Counted from the first letter of the stretch, positions 1 through 8,479 are shown. The stretch is DNA of 64,000 nucleotides from Sphingobacterium faecale (GCF_016746095.1 NZ_JAERTY010000010.1:186001-250000); one strand, 5' to 3'. Made by a program: numbers and translations. The notes: generated by a model from the letters alone, not told the origin.

Positions 1-1055
1 AAATTCTGTGCCGTAAACGGCCCTGTACGTACGGAAAGCTCAATCTTCTTAGCCGGCTTGATCGTAAACTTAGCCTTTGGAGACACAGAAAACTCTTTAA
101 CTATTATTTTTGACTTATCCGTTAACGCAATATAATCATTAGCTATGGCCAAGCCCCCCGTTGCCTCCCCATGTGGCAATATCACAGGTTCGTCCGAAAG
201 CTGCCTATGCTTAACGACCAGATTATCATATTCGACCGCTCCAGTCAGATGCAACAGATCCTTTTCCACTTTCCGGATACCCGCAAGGTCAAAAACCAAT
301 TTATCAAAGCTAATGCCCAAACCATATTTGCCGCGTAAAAAAGGCAGTTCTGTATTCTTCTCTTTCGACGACACTTCGACCCTCAGTTTTTGTTGATCAC
401 CATTCACGTAACCTTTCAGGTGCCACTCGGCATCATGATCATTCAGAAAAAGACTTGTTTCGAAATCGCCATCATCAATAATAGCTTTAGGCACACGTAT
501 ACGTTGATGCAACAGACTATCCTGGTAAGAAATTTCAAAATCATTCATCCGCATATTATTGGGCACCTTAGAAAAGATTTGCCTGGCAAGGCGCTGTGCC
601 CATTCTGCAAAGTTGCGCTCATTGGGCTCTTCTACGGAGGTGGAGTCCCTTTCCTTCTTACGGAACAAAAAGTCGTAATTACTGAGTGTGTCTTTTTTCA
701 CAAAGGACATTTTGCCCTTATCCAGATCAAAGTGTCCAATTTTAACTTCACCAAACAATAAAGGCCATATCCGAATACCGACCCCCAGATGATCCATCTT
801 AGCCAGCGTATCTCGACCCATAGGGATTAAAGTAACCCGATCAAAAACAATAGTCGTCAGCCCATCAAAGCGATAACTAGCCACATTAAAATCAAGCTGA
901 TAGTCTTTTTTAAGCTTTGTTTGTGCTTTACGCACAGCCATATCCAAGTATCCCTGTCGTTTGGACATCGCAAAAGCAAATGCTACTCCAAGCAATACAA
1001 CAAAAGCTCCTAGGGCTATTATAAGCCACTTTTTCCGTGACGATGAAAAACGCAT
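1..1055 (-). CDS. AsmA-like N-terminal part of a probable peptidoglycan transglycosylase-type protein (partial)
   Basis: An open minus-strand frame runs from the ATG at 1055 to the window edge without a stop, so 351 codons are visible and the C-terminus is missing. It begins with a short basic stretch and one membrane segment (about residues 10-30, rich in Ala/Val/Leu). A long soluble region follows, of the kind seen in AsmA/TamB-like envelope proteins (key words WPLLFGEVKIG, VPKAIIDDGDF, LPFLRGKYGLG). From memory of Bacteroidota proteins, this arrangement precedes a GT51 peptidoglycan glycosyltransferase domain in a large envelope protein; that domain would lie outside the window, so the enzymatic role is inference. 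Being envelope-anchored with a periplasmic body is better supported. It could instead be an AsmA-family protein without the enzyme domain. Confidence 0.6.
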   Translation of the reverse strand, partial: MRFSSSRKKWLIIALGAFVVLLGVAFAFAMSKRQGYLDMAVRKAQTKLKKDYQLDFNVASYRFDGLTTIVFDRVTLIPMGRDTLAKMDHLGVGIRIWPLLFGEVKIGHFDLDKGKMSFVKKDTLSNYDFLFRKKERDSTSVEEPNERNFAEWAQRLARQIFSKVPNNMRMNDFEISYQDSLLHQRIRVPKAIIDDGDFETSLFLNDHDAEWHLKGYVNGDQQKLRVEVSSKEKNTELPFLRGKYGLGISFDKLVFDLAGIRKVEKDLLHLTGAVEYDNLVVKHRQLSDEPVILPHGEATGGLAIANDYIALTDKSKIIVKEFSVSPKAKFTIKPAKKIELSVRTGPFTAQN

Positions 1056-1121
1056 ATCAAAATCGACCTAATTTCGACGTTAAACTTAGATAAAAAGCTT
1101 GAAAATCCCGAAGATGCATCA

Positions 1122-1170
1122 AAAAAAAAATCGAGACATCTCGATTACAGCATCAAAGATATCTCGATTT
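1122..1170 (-). terminator. Terminator of the outer-membrane barrel gene
   Basis: AATCGAGA and TCTCGATT face each other at 1129-1146, and a further TCTCGATTT lies at 1162-1170, so alternative hairpins can form. On the minus strand the stem is followed directly by a run of eight or nine T (1130-1122), as in an intrinsic terminator for the gene ending at 1194. Confidence 0.65.
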
Positions 1171-1193
1171 AATTACCGTGTGAGCTGGAAAAA

Positions 1194-1820
1194 CTATAAT
1201 CTAGCACTGAATCCCAAAGATAGAAATCCTTTGAACCCAAATCCTAACTCAGCAAACCCAGCAAAACGCTCTCCATACCTAACTCCTATAGGATTGATCT
1301 GAAAGGCAAATACTGTTGAGCTATAATCGTTATCATTATTAGCCGTTGCTCCCACACTGGATTTACCGGAGAAAGTAGTCACTCCTGCGGAAGCATTTCC
1401 GTACAACCGTACTTTCCTTTTATTCATATAAGCGTACTCTGCAGAAGGCAATATCAACACAAAGTTTGTTTTTCGAGTTCCCTCTTGTACATCCCCCCCC
1501 TTCTTCAATTCGTAATCTGCTTTGAATTGCATATAGCCGAGGTCCAGTCCAACATTAAACCGAGGGGTAACATGATACCTATAGTCTAGCCCATATACCA
1601 ATGGCATTGGACTTTCGCCTGTACGCTTTATTTTGTAATCACTAAAAGAGCTGCTAAAAGCATCTGTTAAAGACATGGTGATACCATTGACAACTGCTAG
1701 CGGTATTCCATCACTGATCTGAAATCGCAGTTCATGTTTGGACTCACTAATCTGCGCAACAGCTCTTGAACCGATACAGACAGACAGAAATACACACACA
1801 AAAACAATCGCTTTCTTCAT
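1194..1820 (-). CDS. Small outer-membrane beta-barrel protein (OmpW/porin-like)
   Basis: A 208-residue secreted protein. The ATG at 1820 is preferred over one at 1850 because it gives a clean signal peptide (MKKAIVFVCVFLSVCIGS, cleaved near AVAQ). The mature part alternates polar and aromatic/hydrophobic residues as in an 8-stranded outer-membrane barrel and ends in a strand whose last residues are FSARL. Words such as YRYHVTPRFNVGLDLGY and PSAEYAYMNKRKVRLYG resemble the outer membrane beta-barrel domain (OMP_b-brl family) common in Bacteroidota. No substrate can be named. It is followed by a terminator and is divergent from the gene at 2135; the region between them holds a 16-bp palindrome. 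Confidence 0.65.
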   Translation of the reverse strand: MKKAIVFVCVFLSVCIGSRAVAQISESKHELRFQISDGIPLAVVNGITMSLTDAFSSSFSDYKIKRTGESPMPLVYGLDYRYHVTPRFNVGLDLGYMQFKADYELKKGGDVQEGTRKTNFVLILPSAEYAYMNKRKVRLYGNASAGVTTFSGKSSVGATANNDNDYSSTVFAFQINPIGVRYGERFAGFAELGFGFKGFLSLGFSARL

Positions 1821-1907
1821 AACAAAAAGTTTTAAAAAATTGTTTATCAAACAATCAAGGTTTATAAAAATATTCTGATGCTAAACTACTTATAATAATA
1901 CAGAAGG

Positions 1908-1923
1908 CCAAATGTACATTTGG
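1908..1923. promoter_or_regulatory. 16-bp perfect palindrome with -7 boxes on both strands
   Basis: CCAAATGTACATTTGG is a perfect palindrome in the 314-bp gap between the divergent genes starting at 1820 (minus) and 2135 (plus). It reads TACATTTG, a match to the Bacteroidota -7 element TAnnTTTG, on both strands. No good TTTG -33 box lies 19-21 bp away on either strand, so it may be an operator, a weak bidirectional promoter, or both. Nothing else recognisable lies in the gap. Confidence 0.4.
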
Positions 1924-2134
1924 AACCCATACTTCCGTTACACGGATGGCTCATATGTAAACCACAAAGAGCAAAACTTGCATATATAACTTATTTTCAT
2001 TATATTACAAAATTCGGGCGTAAAACACTTCGACTTTTTGGGCGGATTTTCTTTCGATTTAAGAGCAGATATGGCAGGAGTACAGCTATACTCTATTACG
2101 TCTTTATTTCACATTCAAAAAAATCACTAAGCAT

Positions 2135-2419
2135 ATGAGCAATAACATTTTAATACATTATCCTAAGGCCAGTTCAAGGCCTGTAAGTGTCAACTACAAA
2201 GTATCTAATGAGGGGGATCTCAAGACCATCACATGTAGCGTTCCTGACAAAGAAAACACGCCATCTTGGCTAGAGCTACAAAAGTTCGAATTAGTCGCTA
2301 TGAAATTTGACAATGCCTACGATCTGGTATTCGAACAACGTAAGTTTGACCGAAATCTAGATACGGTATTATTTATCGACAAGGTATTCGAAAAGATTAT
2401 GGATTTGAGGCAAGCATGA
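2135..2419 (+). CDS. Conserved-looking hypothetical protein upstream of Mrp
   Basis: A 94-residue soluble protein with no signal peptide or membrane segment. I do not recognise the family. It is rich in charged residues, with an N-terminal part that could be beta-rich (ILIHYPKASSRPVSVNYKV) and a C-terminal helix (TVLFIDKVFEKIMDLRQA). It lies 48 bp upstream of the Mrp ATPase on the same strand. A -7-like box (2442-2449) in that gap suggests Mrp can also be transcribed alone. Plausible coding composition and position support a real gene; the function is unknown. Confidence 0.55.
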   Translation: MSNNILIHYPKASSRPVSVNYKVSNEGDLKTITCSVPDKENTPSWLELQKFELVAMKFDNAYDLVFEQRKFDRNLDTVLFIDKVFEKIMDLRQA

Positions 2420-2423
2420 CACG

Positions 2424-2449
2424 TTTGTCTGCCGCAATGTGTAGCTTTG
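2424..2449 (+). promoter_or_regulatory. Possible promoter of mrp
   Basis: TAGCTTTG at 2442-2449 matches the Bacteroidota -7 element and lies 18 bp before the Mrp ATG. A TTTG at 2424-2427 is present, but the 14-bp spacer is shorter than the usual 18-21, so only the -7 box is convincing. Confidence 0.35.
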
Positions 2450-2467
2450 TAATAGAATTACGAAGTT

Positions 2468-3526
2468 ATGATTACAAAAGAGCAGATATTACACGCATTG
2501 AGCCATGTAGAAGACCCGGATTTAAAAAAAGATCTGGTGACCCTGCATATGATTCAAAACATAGAGATATATCCCAACAAGTTAAAATTTGATGTGGTAC
2601 TCACCACACCTGCCTGTCCGATGAAAGGGCATATCGAACACGCCTGTCGTAATGCGATTGCCCTATTTGTCGATAAAGATATCGAGGTCGACATCAATAT
2701 GACCTCCAATGTCACTAGTGTGGATACCTCTCAACTCAAGGGCATCAAGAATATCATACTCGTATCCTCCGGAAAAGGTGGCGTAGGCAAATCTACCGTA
2801 TCCAGCAACCTCGCATTGGCTCTTGCTGAATCAGGCGCCACGACCGGATTATTGGATGCTGACATTTACGGTCCGTCCCTCCCAATCATGTTCGGCCTTG
2901 AAGGAGCCAAACCGATGGCTACGCAGATGCCCGATGGTAAGACGAAAATCGAACCCATAGAGAAGTTTGGATTGAAACTTCTTTCCATTGGTTTTTTCAC
3001 TGATCCGAATCAACCGATTCCATGGCGCGGACCGATGGCGACATCGGCTATCAAGCAGCTCTTCAATGATGCGGATTGGGGCGAATTGGATTATCTGATC
3101 GTAGATATGCCACCGGGTACGGGCGACATTCATATCACCGTATCACAGACCTACCCTATTTCGGGGGCAGTCATCGTGACTACTCCACAACAGGTAGCAC
3201 TTGCCGATGCAATTAAAGGAATAGCCATGTACCGGATGGAGGGCATCAATGTCCCGATTATTGGGATCGTAGAGAATATGGCCTACTTTACACCTGCCGA
3301 ACTGCCCGACAACAAATACTATATCTTTGGTAAAGATGGTGGTAGGCGATTGGCAGAAGACAATAAGGTACCGTTCCTAGGCGAGATTCCATTGATCAAA
3401 GCGATCAGCGATGCCGGAGATAATGGTTTCCCAGTTGTCATGGACGACAGTGAAACCATCGCTCAGGCCTATAAAGACATAGCGGGCAGAGTCGCCCAGG
3501 AGGTCAGTATATTAGCGAATAAATAA
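2468..3526 (+). CDS. mrp: Mrp/NBP35-family iron-sulfur cluster carrier ATPase
   Basis: A 352-residue cytosolic P-loop ATPase of the Mrp/ApbC family, which binds and hands over [4Fe-4S] clusters. An N-terminal MIP18/DUF59 domain (about residues 1-80, including TPACPMKGHIEHAC) is followed by the deviant Walker A SSGKGGVGKST near residues 100-110 and the switch motif DMPPGTGDIHIT. In many Mrp proteins two cysteines (CxxC) follow ENMAYF and bridge the dimer's cluster; here that stretch reads ENMAYFTPAELPDNKYY and has no cysteine. A strong terminator begins at the stop codon itself. The family assignment is firm; cluster binding by this homologue is less certain because of the missing cysteines. 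Confidence 0.93.
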   Translation: MITKEQILHALSHVEDPDLKKDLVTLHMIQNIEIYPNKLKFDVVLTTPACPMKGHIEHACRNAIALFVDKDIEVDINMTSNVTSVDTSQLKGIKNIILVSSGKGGVGKSTVSSNLALALAESGATTGLLDADIYGPSLPIMFGLEGAKPMATQMPDGKTKIEPIEKFGLKLLSIGFFTDPNQPIPWRGPMATSAIKQLFNDADWGELDYLIVDMPPGTGDIHITVSQTYPISGAVIVTTPQQVALADAIKGIAMYRMEGINVPIIGIVENMAYFTPAELPDNKYYIFGKDGGRRLAEDNKVPFLGEIPLIKAISDAGDNGFPVVMDDSETIAQAYKDIAGRVAQEVSILANK

Positions 3527-3565
3527 AAGATTAAGAGCAGGCTAAGCCTGCTCTTAATCTTTTAT
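3523..3565 (+). terminator. Strong, symmetric terminator after mrp
   Basis: A 20-bp perfect stem (3523-3542 with 3546-3565) and a 3-base loop. The core is AAGAGCAGGC/GCCTGCTCTT with A/T-rich outer arms, so it could work in both directions. The mrp stop codon (3524-3526) lies inside the left arm. Confidence 0.85.
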
Positions 3566-3609
3566 TGCTATAGTATCGATCCAAATCAGAAAGCAAAGTG
3601 TGTTATATA

Positions 3610-3641
3610 CTTGGAATAAACCTGGAATAATATTATTTTCG
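3610..3641 (+). promoter_or_regulatory. Probable promoter of the Gfo/Idh/MocA oxidoreductase
   Basis: CTTG (3610-3613), a 20-bp spacer and TATTTTCG (3634-3641) approximate the Bacteroidota TTTG/TAnnTTTG promoter, each box with one mismatch. The predicted start is about 20 bp before the ATG at 3666. Confidence 0.4.
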
Positions 3642-3665
3642 AGTATACTTAAACATCACTAGATT

Positions 3666-5087
3666 ATGAACAAACGGGAATTTTTAAAACGCAGTACATT
3701 AGGCGCTCTAGGACTGCTTCTATCCCCCTCTATTCTTAAAGCTATTCCAGCAGACCGTCGCTTACGCACGGCACATATCGGTGTTGGTGGAATGGGTCGG
3801 GCGGACCTAGATGCGATCTCTTCCCATACGAATGTAGATGTCTTCGCGCTATGCGATGTGGATGCTGTAAACCTAGCTGAAGCACACAAACTGCACCCTC
3901 GCGCCCATATATTTTCGGATTATCGAAAGATGCTGGCCGAACTCGGTAATCAGATTGATGCCGTCATCGTATCCACCCCCGATCATACCCATGCTCCTGC
4001 TTCCCTATTGGCCATGCAGATGAATAAACCCGTCTATTGCCAGAAGCCCTTAACACATTACGTGTCAGAATCGCGTGAAATGAAAAAAATGGCGGCTGAA
4101 AAAAAGCTGGTCACCCAGATGGGCATTCAAGTGCACTCCTTTTACGACTACAAGTTAGCCACACTGTTGATTCAATCCGGCATTATCGGAAAGGTACACA
4201 CCGTACACGCATGGTCGCCAAAAAACCACGGTTATGACGGCCCCCCTCCATCCGGAGAAGATCCGATCCCAGAAACGCTAGACTGGAACCTATGGGCCGG
4301 CACGTCGCCAAAAAGGCCCTACAAAAAAGATGTATATCATCCAGCCCGTTGGAGACAAATAATGGATTACGGCTGTGGCACCCTGGGCGATATGGGGGTA
4401 CACATTTTTGACACACCCTATAATGCACTAAAGCTTGACGTACCACGTACGATTATTAATGAATGCCGTCCCACTAATGGCTTTGGATTTCCGGAGCACA
4501 ACAAAGTGACCTATGAATTTCCGGGAACCGAATATACCACCAAATCTTTAAAATGGATATGGTACGATGGTCCCGGCGCACCAGCAATACAGGAAGACCT
4601 GATGTTGCCCAACATGCAGGGGGCTAAAACAGCAGAAAGGAAACAGGATGATCCAGGTGTATTGTCCTTAGATCCCAAGATAGCAGGCGATGGACAGCTG
4701 CCAGAGCAGGGTGCTATGTTTGTCGGTACCAAAGGACGTTTGTTGCTTCCACACTTTATGCAGCTGCCTCGGAAAATAGTCAATGGCCAATATGTCGATA
4801 TCACCGATGAAATAGACAAAGTATCGGCTACGTATAATCTAGGCAAACCCATCCGCGACTATGATAAGGAAGGAGCTAAGCATTACCACGAGTTTGTAGA
4901 TGCCTGCCTAGGAAAAGCAGAGTGCTCCGCGCCCTTTGACTATGCCTCCCGGCTCACAGAAACTATTTTACTAGGTACTATTGCCGGACGCTTCCCTGGC
5001 GAAACCCTACATTGGGATGCCAAAAAGGCAAAATTTAAAGAGGAAAAAGCAAATCAATATTTACAGGGCGACTATAGATCATTTTAA
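3666..5087 (+). CDS. Exported Gfo/Idh/MocA-family oxidoreductase
   Basis: A 473-residue NAD(P)-dependent sugar dehydrogenase-type protein. The N-terminus (NKREFLKRSTLGALGLLL) resembles a Tat signal with KR in place of RR, so periplasmic export in folded form is likely. The Rossmann fold starts with AHIGVGGMGRADL (about residues 34-46). The second family motif, usually EKP, reads YCQKPLTH near residue 125, a variant I associate with Bacteroidota exported members. The C-terminal substrate domain includes DYGCGTLGDMGVHIFDTP. Related proteins include the GH109 group, which uses NAD in glycoside cleavage, so glycosidase activity is an alternative to simple oxidoreduction. It appears to be a single-gene unit with its own promoter and terminator. 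The substrate is unknown. Confidence 0.85.
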   Translation: MNKREFLKRSTLGALGLLLSPSILKAIPADRRLRTAHIGVGGMGRADLDAISSHTNVDVFALCDVDAVNLAEAHKLHPRAHIFSDYRKMLAELGNQIDAVIVSTPDHTHAPASLLAMQMNKPVYCQKPLTHYVSESREMKKMAAEKKLVTQMGIQVHSFYDYKLATLLIQSGIIGKVHTVHAWSPKNHGYDGPPPSGEDPIPETLDWNLWAGTSPKRPYKKDVYHPARWRQIMDYGCGTLGDMGVHIFDTPYNALKLDVPRTIINECRPTNGFGFPEHNKVTYEFPGTEYTTKSLKWIWYDGPGAPAIQEDLMLPNMQGAKTAERKQDDPGVLSLDPKIAGDGQLPEQGAMFVGTKGRLLLPHFMQLPRKIVNGQYVDITDEIDKVSATYNLGKPIRDYDKEGAKHYHEFVDACLGKAECSAPFDYASRLTETILLGTIAGRFPGETLHWDAKKAKFKEEKANQYLQGDYRSF

Positions 5088-5109
5088 GCAACTCTTGTTT
5101 GCTTAAAAT

Positions 5110-5146
5110 AGAAGAGGTTTCAATCACGATGATTGAAACCTCTTCT
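5110..5146 (+). terminator. Terminator after the oxidoreductase
   Basis: A 17-bp perfect stem, AGAAGAGGTTTCAATCA (5110-5126), a 3-base loop and its complement (5130-5146), 22 bp after the stop. There is no long T-run, but the stem is very stable. Confidence 0.75.
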
Positions 5147-6279
5147 TGTCACATTCAGGTTTCTTCGCCAGCTTCGTATCGGTATCTTCCGACAAAAGCT
5201 CAACAACTCATTTTTTTGACCCTTTTAGTACAATCCTGACGGATTACTGGGAGGGTTTCTTTCTCTGTAAGTCTGTGACAGACCGACGCATTGACACGGC
5301 GCTCTTCAGGTATACACTGTACAGTTTAAATCCATAGCATTCGGTAGTTATTGCATCTCCCTTCAAGAGAGGTAGGAGACATGTTCGAGACTGACTTGGG
5401 GGATACTCGCCTATTGTTCGCCTATTCTTCGACCATCGTTTGCCTTGAAGACCAAGCATTATCGACGAATTGTCAAAGGACAGGCGAAGCAGTCCCGAAG
5501 GAATCCCGAGGATGGTACGGAGCATAGTCGAAGCTATAACGGACTTGAGCCGACTTAAAGGGACTTGAGCGGACTTTGACTGATAATTGTATATTATTGA
5601 TAAATCACATGCAGAATGCTCTATATACCGATATAAAACTGCTAAAACCATGCCTCTACGCTAAAAATCAATATAAAAGAGCGCCCTATCGCTACGTAAC
5701 ATGGATACATTCTTGTAGAAGTAGATGAGATACTGAACCAAAAGGATTAGAAACCAGCAGCAGTAATTAAGAGTCTGGGCTACATATGTGACATACTCAT
5801 ATCGGTACCTGCTATATTTAGATCACTTTCTACAGTTGCTACGTAGCAATTGGAACCATAATGATGATTCTATCCCTAACTGTTCTTACTTTATGACTTA
5901 CCTATACGAGACTGCGAGAAACTCACAACAGTCTACCGCACTCATAATTAACCATGAAGAACACCAACCATCATTCAGAGCAAAATATTGTTTCTTTAAA
6001 CGCATGTTACGTAGCGATAGCATAGACTGCGAAGACTTTCTCATATAGTTGTACACCACTATTTACTACTTATACCAGATCAAGAACAACTCGTATACCA
6101 TTGCCGATTACTTAACACCCAAAATATGGAAGTAGGTCCTCTCCAAAGACATGCCTCGGAGCATTCGCAAAGACTCAAACCATAACTTCTTAATTGTGAG
6201 TTCATTTAAGTTTTAGTATATTGAGTCTGCCTATTAATGGTAAGCATTTATAAACTACTTGACCTTTTTTGTTTTAATT
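5147..6279. other. Gene-free stretch of about 1.1 kb with degenerate repeats
   Basis: No reading frame here looks like a real protein: the open frames at 5244-5651 (minus) and 5788-6048 (plus) have unnatural composition and no recognisable motif. The stretch 5380-5580 is built from short repeated words (CGCCTATT twice, GGACTTGAG twice, CCCGAAGGAA/CCCGAGGA, and TCGAAGC-like words). Downstream lies an 18-bp inverted-repeat pair (5686 and 6003). It may be the remains of a mobile element or a decayed gene. Confidence 0.5.
5686..6020. repeat. 335-bp segment bounded by perfect 18-bp inverted repeats
   Basis: CTATCGCTACGTAACATG (5686-5703) recurs as its exact reverse complement at 6003-6020. A related 14-bp palindrome, TTGCTACGTAGCAA (5836-5849), lies near the middle and shares the GCTACGTA core. 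No transposase is encoded and no target-site duplication is visible at the ends. It could be a small non-autonomous element, or paired binding sites. Confidence 0.5.
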
Positions 6280-6909
6280 ATGAAGTACATCCGTGCAAAA
6301 GCAAACTTTTTCCGATTGGCCGATGAGAAGTTAATTGTCTTGGGAGCCCGCATTATAGAGTGCATGAAGACATCAGAGGTCTTTACCGATCCCACTCCTA
6401 CCATAGTACAATTGGAAGAAGCTTACGCATCCTACTATGAAGCGGTAGTACCCGCGGCTAGTCGAAGTAGGGAGACGCAAGCCTTGAAGCGTGAACGGAA
6501 GCGCGTACTGGCAGATTTATTTCAACAACTTGTCTATTACGTCAATATGGTAGCAGACGGACAGCTATCCCTGCTATACAGCTCCGGTTTTCCGGTGTTG
6601 ACCGGCAAGCGGACAGGCGTAATACCAGATACCCCGTCAGGAATAATACTGGAAGACGGCAGACGGACCGGTGAAGTCGCATTCCGATTTACTCCAGTAG
6701 GTAGAGACATGCAGTATGAATATAGCTTTGCCGTAGAAGACTTAAGTAAAAAAGAGCTGGTATGGGGCGAATCCTTATTTAGCACTAGATCCTTCAAAAC
6801 CTATCAGGATGGGTTTACAGCAGGAATCTACATTTACTTTAGAGTCAGAGCTCGCAACAAAAATGGAGTAAGCGATTGGTCTACAGAAGTTCGTTTTTTG
6901 GTCCGGTAA
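6280..6909 (+). CDS. Fibronectin type III-like protein of unknown function
   Basis: The ATG at 6280 is chosen over 6259 because it begins the conserved-looking MKYIRAKANFFRLADEK. The roughly 209-residue protein has an N-terminal helical part of about 110 residues (basic stretch RSRETQALKRERKRV, then QQLVYYVNMVADGQLSLLYSSGFPV). A C-terminal beta-sandwich ends in ARNKNGVSDWSTEVRFLVR, the typical last strands of an FN3 domain. There is no signal peptide. Similar small proteins occur in Bacteroidota, often annotated as fibronectin type III-domain proteins, but I know of no established role. It sits alone between the gene-free stretch and a terminator. Confidence 0.65.
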   Translation: MKYIRAKANFFRLADEKLIVLGARIIECMKTSEVFTDPTPTIVQLEEAYASYYEAVVPAASRSRETQALKRERKRVLADLFQQLVYYVNMVADGQLSLLYSSGFPVLTGKRTGVIPDTPSGIILEDGRRTGEVAFRFTPVGRDMQYEYSFAVEDLSKKELVWGESLFSTRSFKTYQDGFTAGIYIYFRVRARNKNGVSDWSTEVRFLVR

Positions 6910-6917
6910 ACTAAACA

Positions 6918-6944
6918 TTTAGAGTTCAACTCTCTAAAGTTTTT
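6918..6944 (+). terminator. Terminator of the FN3-like gene
   Basis: TTTAGAG (6918-6924) pairs with CTCTAAA (6932-6938), followed by GTTTTT, nine bases after the stop codon. Confidence 0.6.
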
Positions 6945-7123
6945 CCGAGCGGTATGCTTTACTTACTCATATAAACGTTTAAATAGGGTCTGCTGATAAA
7001 GTCAAGCAGTCCCTAGATAGCGAATAAGTTTATCTAACGCCAGAACACAAAGAATAGCCCCTAGCGCCTGAACTCGATGCGCCAGTGATTATTAAAAAAC
7101 ATTCTTAAACGTACGATATGAAG

Positions 7124-7160
7124 GTGAAGGAGGTTGTCTTTTTGTCACAACCTCTTTCAC
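7124..7160 (-). terminator. Terminator of the SusC/SusD/metallohydrolase operon
   Basis: A 14-bp stem (7124-7137 with 7147-7160, one mismatch) lies directly after the stop of the DUF4302 gene at 7162. The sequence between here and 6945 holds nothing else I can recognise. Confidence 0.7.
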
Positions 7161-7161
7161 A

Positions 7162-8478
7162 CTATTCTCCTAATTTACCATATAACATATTCATGTTGTT
7201 TGTCGCTGATCGGATAGCAGCAATAGGATATTTGACAGACGCATCCGTACTGGACACCCATTCCAAAGTAAACTCTCTCTCTTCACCTGTACCAAAGAAA
7301 TTATTAACAGCCGTTAGTTCGGCAACCCGAGAATCCCAGTTACCGTTAGTATTTGCTCGTTTTATAAATATCTTATTACCTTCTCGCCTATACGTATAGT
7401 TTGCCTGCGCATTAAATGAAGTTGTTGCATTACTATATCCAATGTAAAAATTCAGATTGGTACTACTTGTAAATGCGAAATACATCGATGAGATAGTACG
7501 TCCTGTACCTGAGAAAGCTGTACGAACGGCAGAAAAAATGTGTTGATTTGCAGACACGCCTGGCACTACAGTAGATAATATACGCTTAAATGTTTTATTA
7601 TAATCAAAAACTGACTCGATTGAATACGTAGGTGTATCTTGTTGCCTGACCTCATCTACTGTCCCATCCGAGTAATTTATAGAAAGCTTATTATCTTTAA
7701 TGGAAAGCCCGATTATTCTCTTCTTACCAAATACAATAGGTATCACCAGATTCGCATTATGTTCACTAAAATAAAATGCACTATTCACGGACGACGAAAG
7801 ACTTTTATTCGACTTATCTATTAACGAAAACCGCGCAAGCTTAGCTGCCAAATCAAGTTCAATGGCTAAAACTTGCGTCTCGTTCTCGATATAAGTGAAT
7901 TTGTATCCATCATAAAGCTGGCTAAAGGTATTCTTATAAGTATTAAAACCTTTATTTAGAAACAACTCCTGCTGCGCCTGCGTATTTTTCACCAACATCA
8001 ATGGGTTCTTGTATTTACGTCCTTCAAATACTAGCGTATCTCCGGCAGTCATTCTATACATATACTCCACATCACTTTTATATCCACTACTAGCTGTTCC
8101 GCCTGCCACACCAGGCACAGGATCTTGCATTAAAGAAATATAATTATAGGTATCAAAAAGTAAGCTTGGCACAGACGTAGCTGCGACACGATAGGTTGAA
8201 CTTTGTACCGTATTGCCCGATACGACTGAATAATCACTTAACATTTGCAGTGTATTATCCGCATCAAATTTAATATAAAAACCATACCCACCACGAGCCG
8301 AAGTACCAATCCCCCCATGCCAACCATAGGGTGCACTTTGTAAGGATTTCTTAATAAAATCGACAGAATCTTTAATACGCTGTTCAGGCGCAGCCTGCAT
8401 TAATTGCTCTACTTCCACCTTTTGACAAGATAATAGGGAGACAATAACCAAAATTCCAAAAATCAAACTTGTTCTCAT
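7162..8478 (-). CDS. DUF4302 lipoprotein of a SusC/SusD locus
   Basis: A 438-residue exported lipoprotein with a lipobox ending at Cys18 (VIVSLLSCQK), so probably anchored in the outer membrane. The N-terminal part, including APYGWHGGIG and YGFYIKFDADN, matches my memory of the DUF4302 family, which occurs next to SusC/SusD genes and the associated zinc metallohydrolase. No enzymatic motif is visible. Its start is one base after the stop of the metallohydrolase gene, so the two are almost certainly co-transcribed and translationally coupled. A binding or accessory role on the cell surface is inference; the function of DUF4302 is not established. Confidence 0.8.
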   Translation of the reverse strand: MRTSLIFGILVIVSLLSCQKVEVEQLMQAAPEQRIKDSVDFIKKSLQSAPYGWHGGIGTSARGGYGFYIKFDADNTLQMLSDYSVVSGNTVQSSTYRVAATSVPSLLFDTYNYISLMQDPVPGVAGGTASSGYKSDVEYMYRMTAGDTLVFEGRKYKNPLMLVKNTQAQQELFLNKGFNTYKNTFSQLYDGYKFTYIENETQVLAIELDLAAKLARFSLIDKSNKSLSSSVNSAFYFSEHNANLVIPIVFGKKRIIGLSIKDNKLSINYSDGTVDEVRQQDTPTYSIESVFDYNKTFKRILSTVVPGVSANQHIFSAVRTAFSGTGRTISSMYFAFTSSTNLNFYIGYSNATTSFNAQANYTYRREGNKIFIKRANTNGNWDSRVAELTAVNNFFGTGEEREFTLEWVSSTDASVKYPIAAIRSATNNMNMLYGKLGE

Positions 8479-8479
8479 A

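Noticed and set aside
1122..1170. CRISPR-like repeat (repeated TCTCGAT words)
   Set aside because: Only three short copies are present and they form a hairpin followed by a T-run on the minus strand, as expected for a terminator.
1920..2138. 72-codon plus-strand open frame upstream of the gene at 2135
   Set aside because: It overlaps the palindrome/promoter region, has no recognisable motif and has an unnatural composition; 2135 starts the more credible protein.
5244..6048. Open frames at 5244-5651 (minus) and 5788-6048 (plus)
   Set aside because: They lie in word-repeat DNA and across the inverted-repeat segment; the translations show no domain-like pattern or signal peptide.
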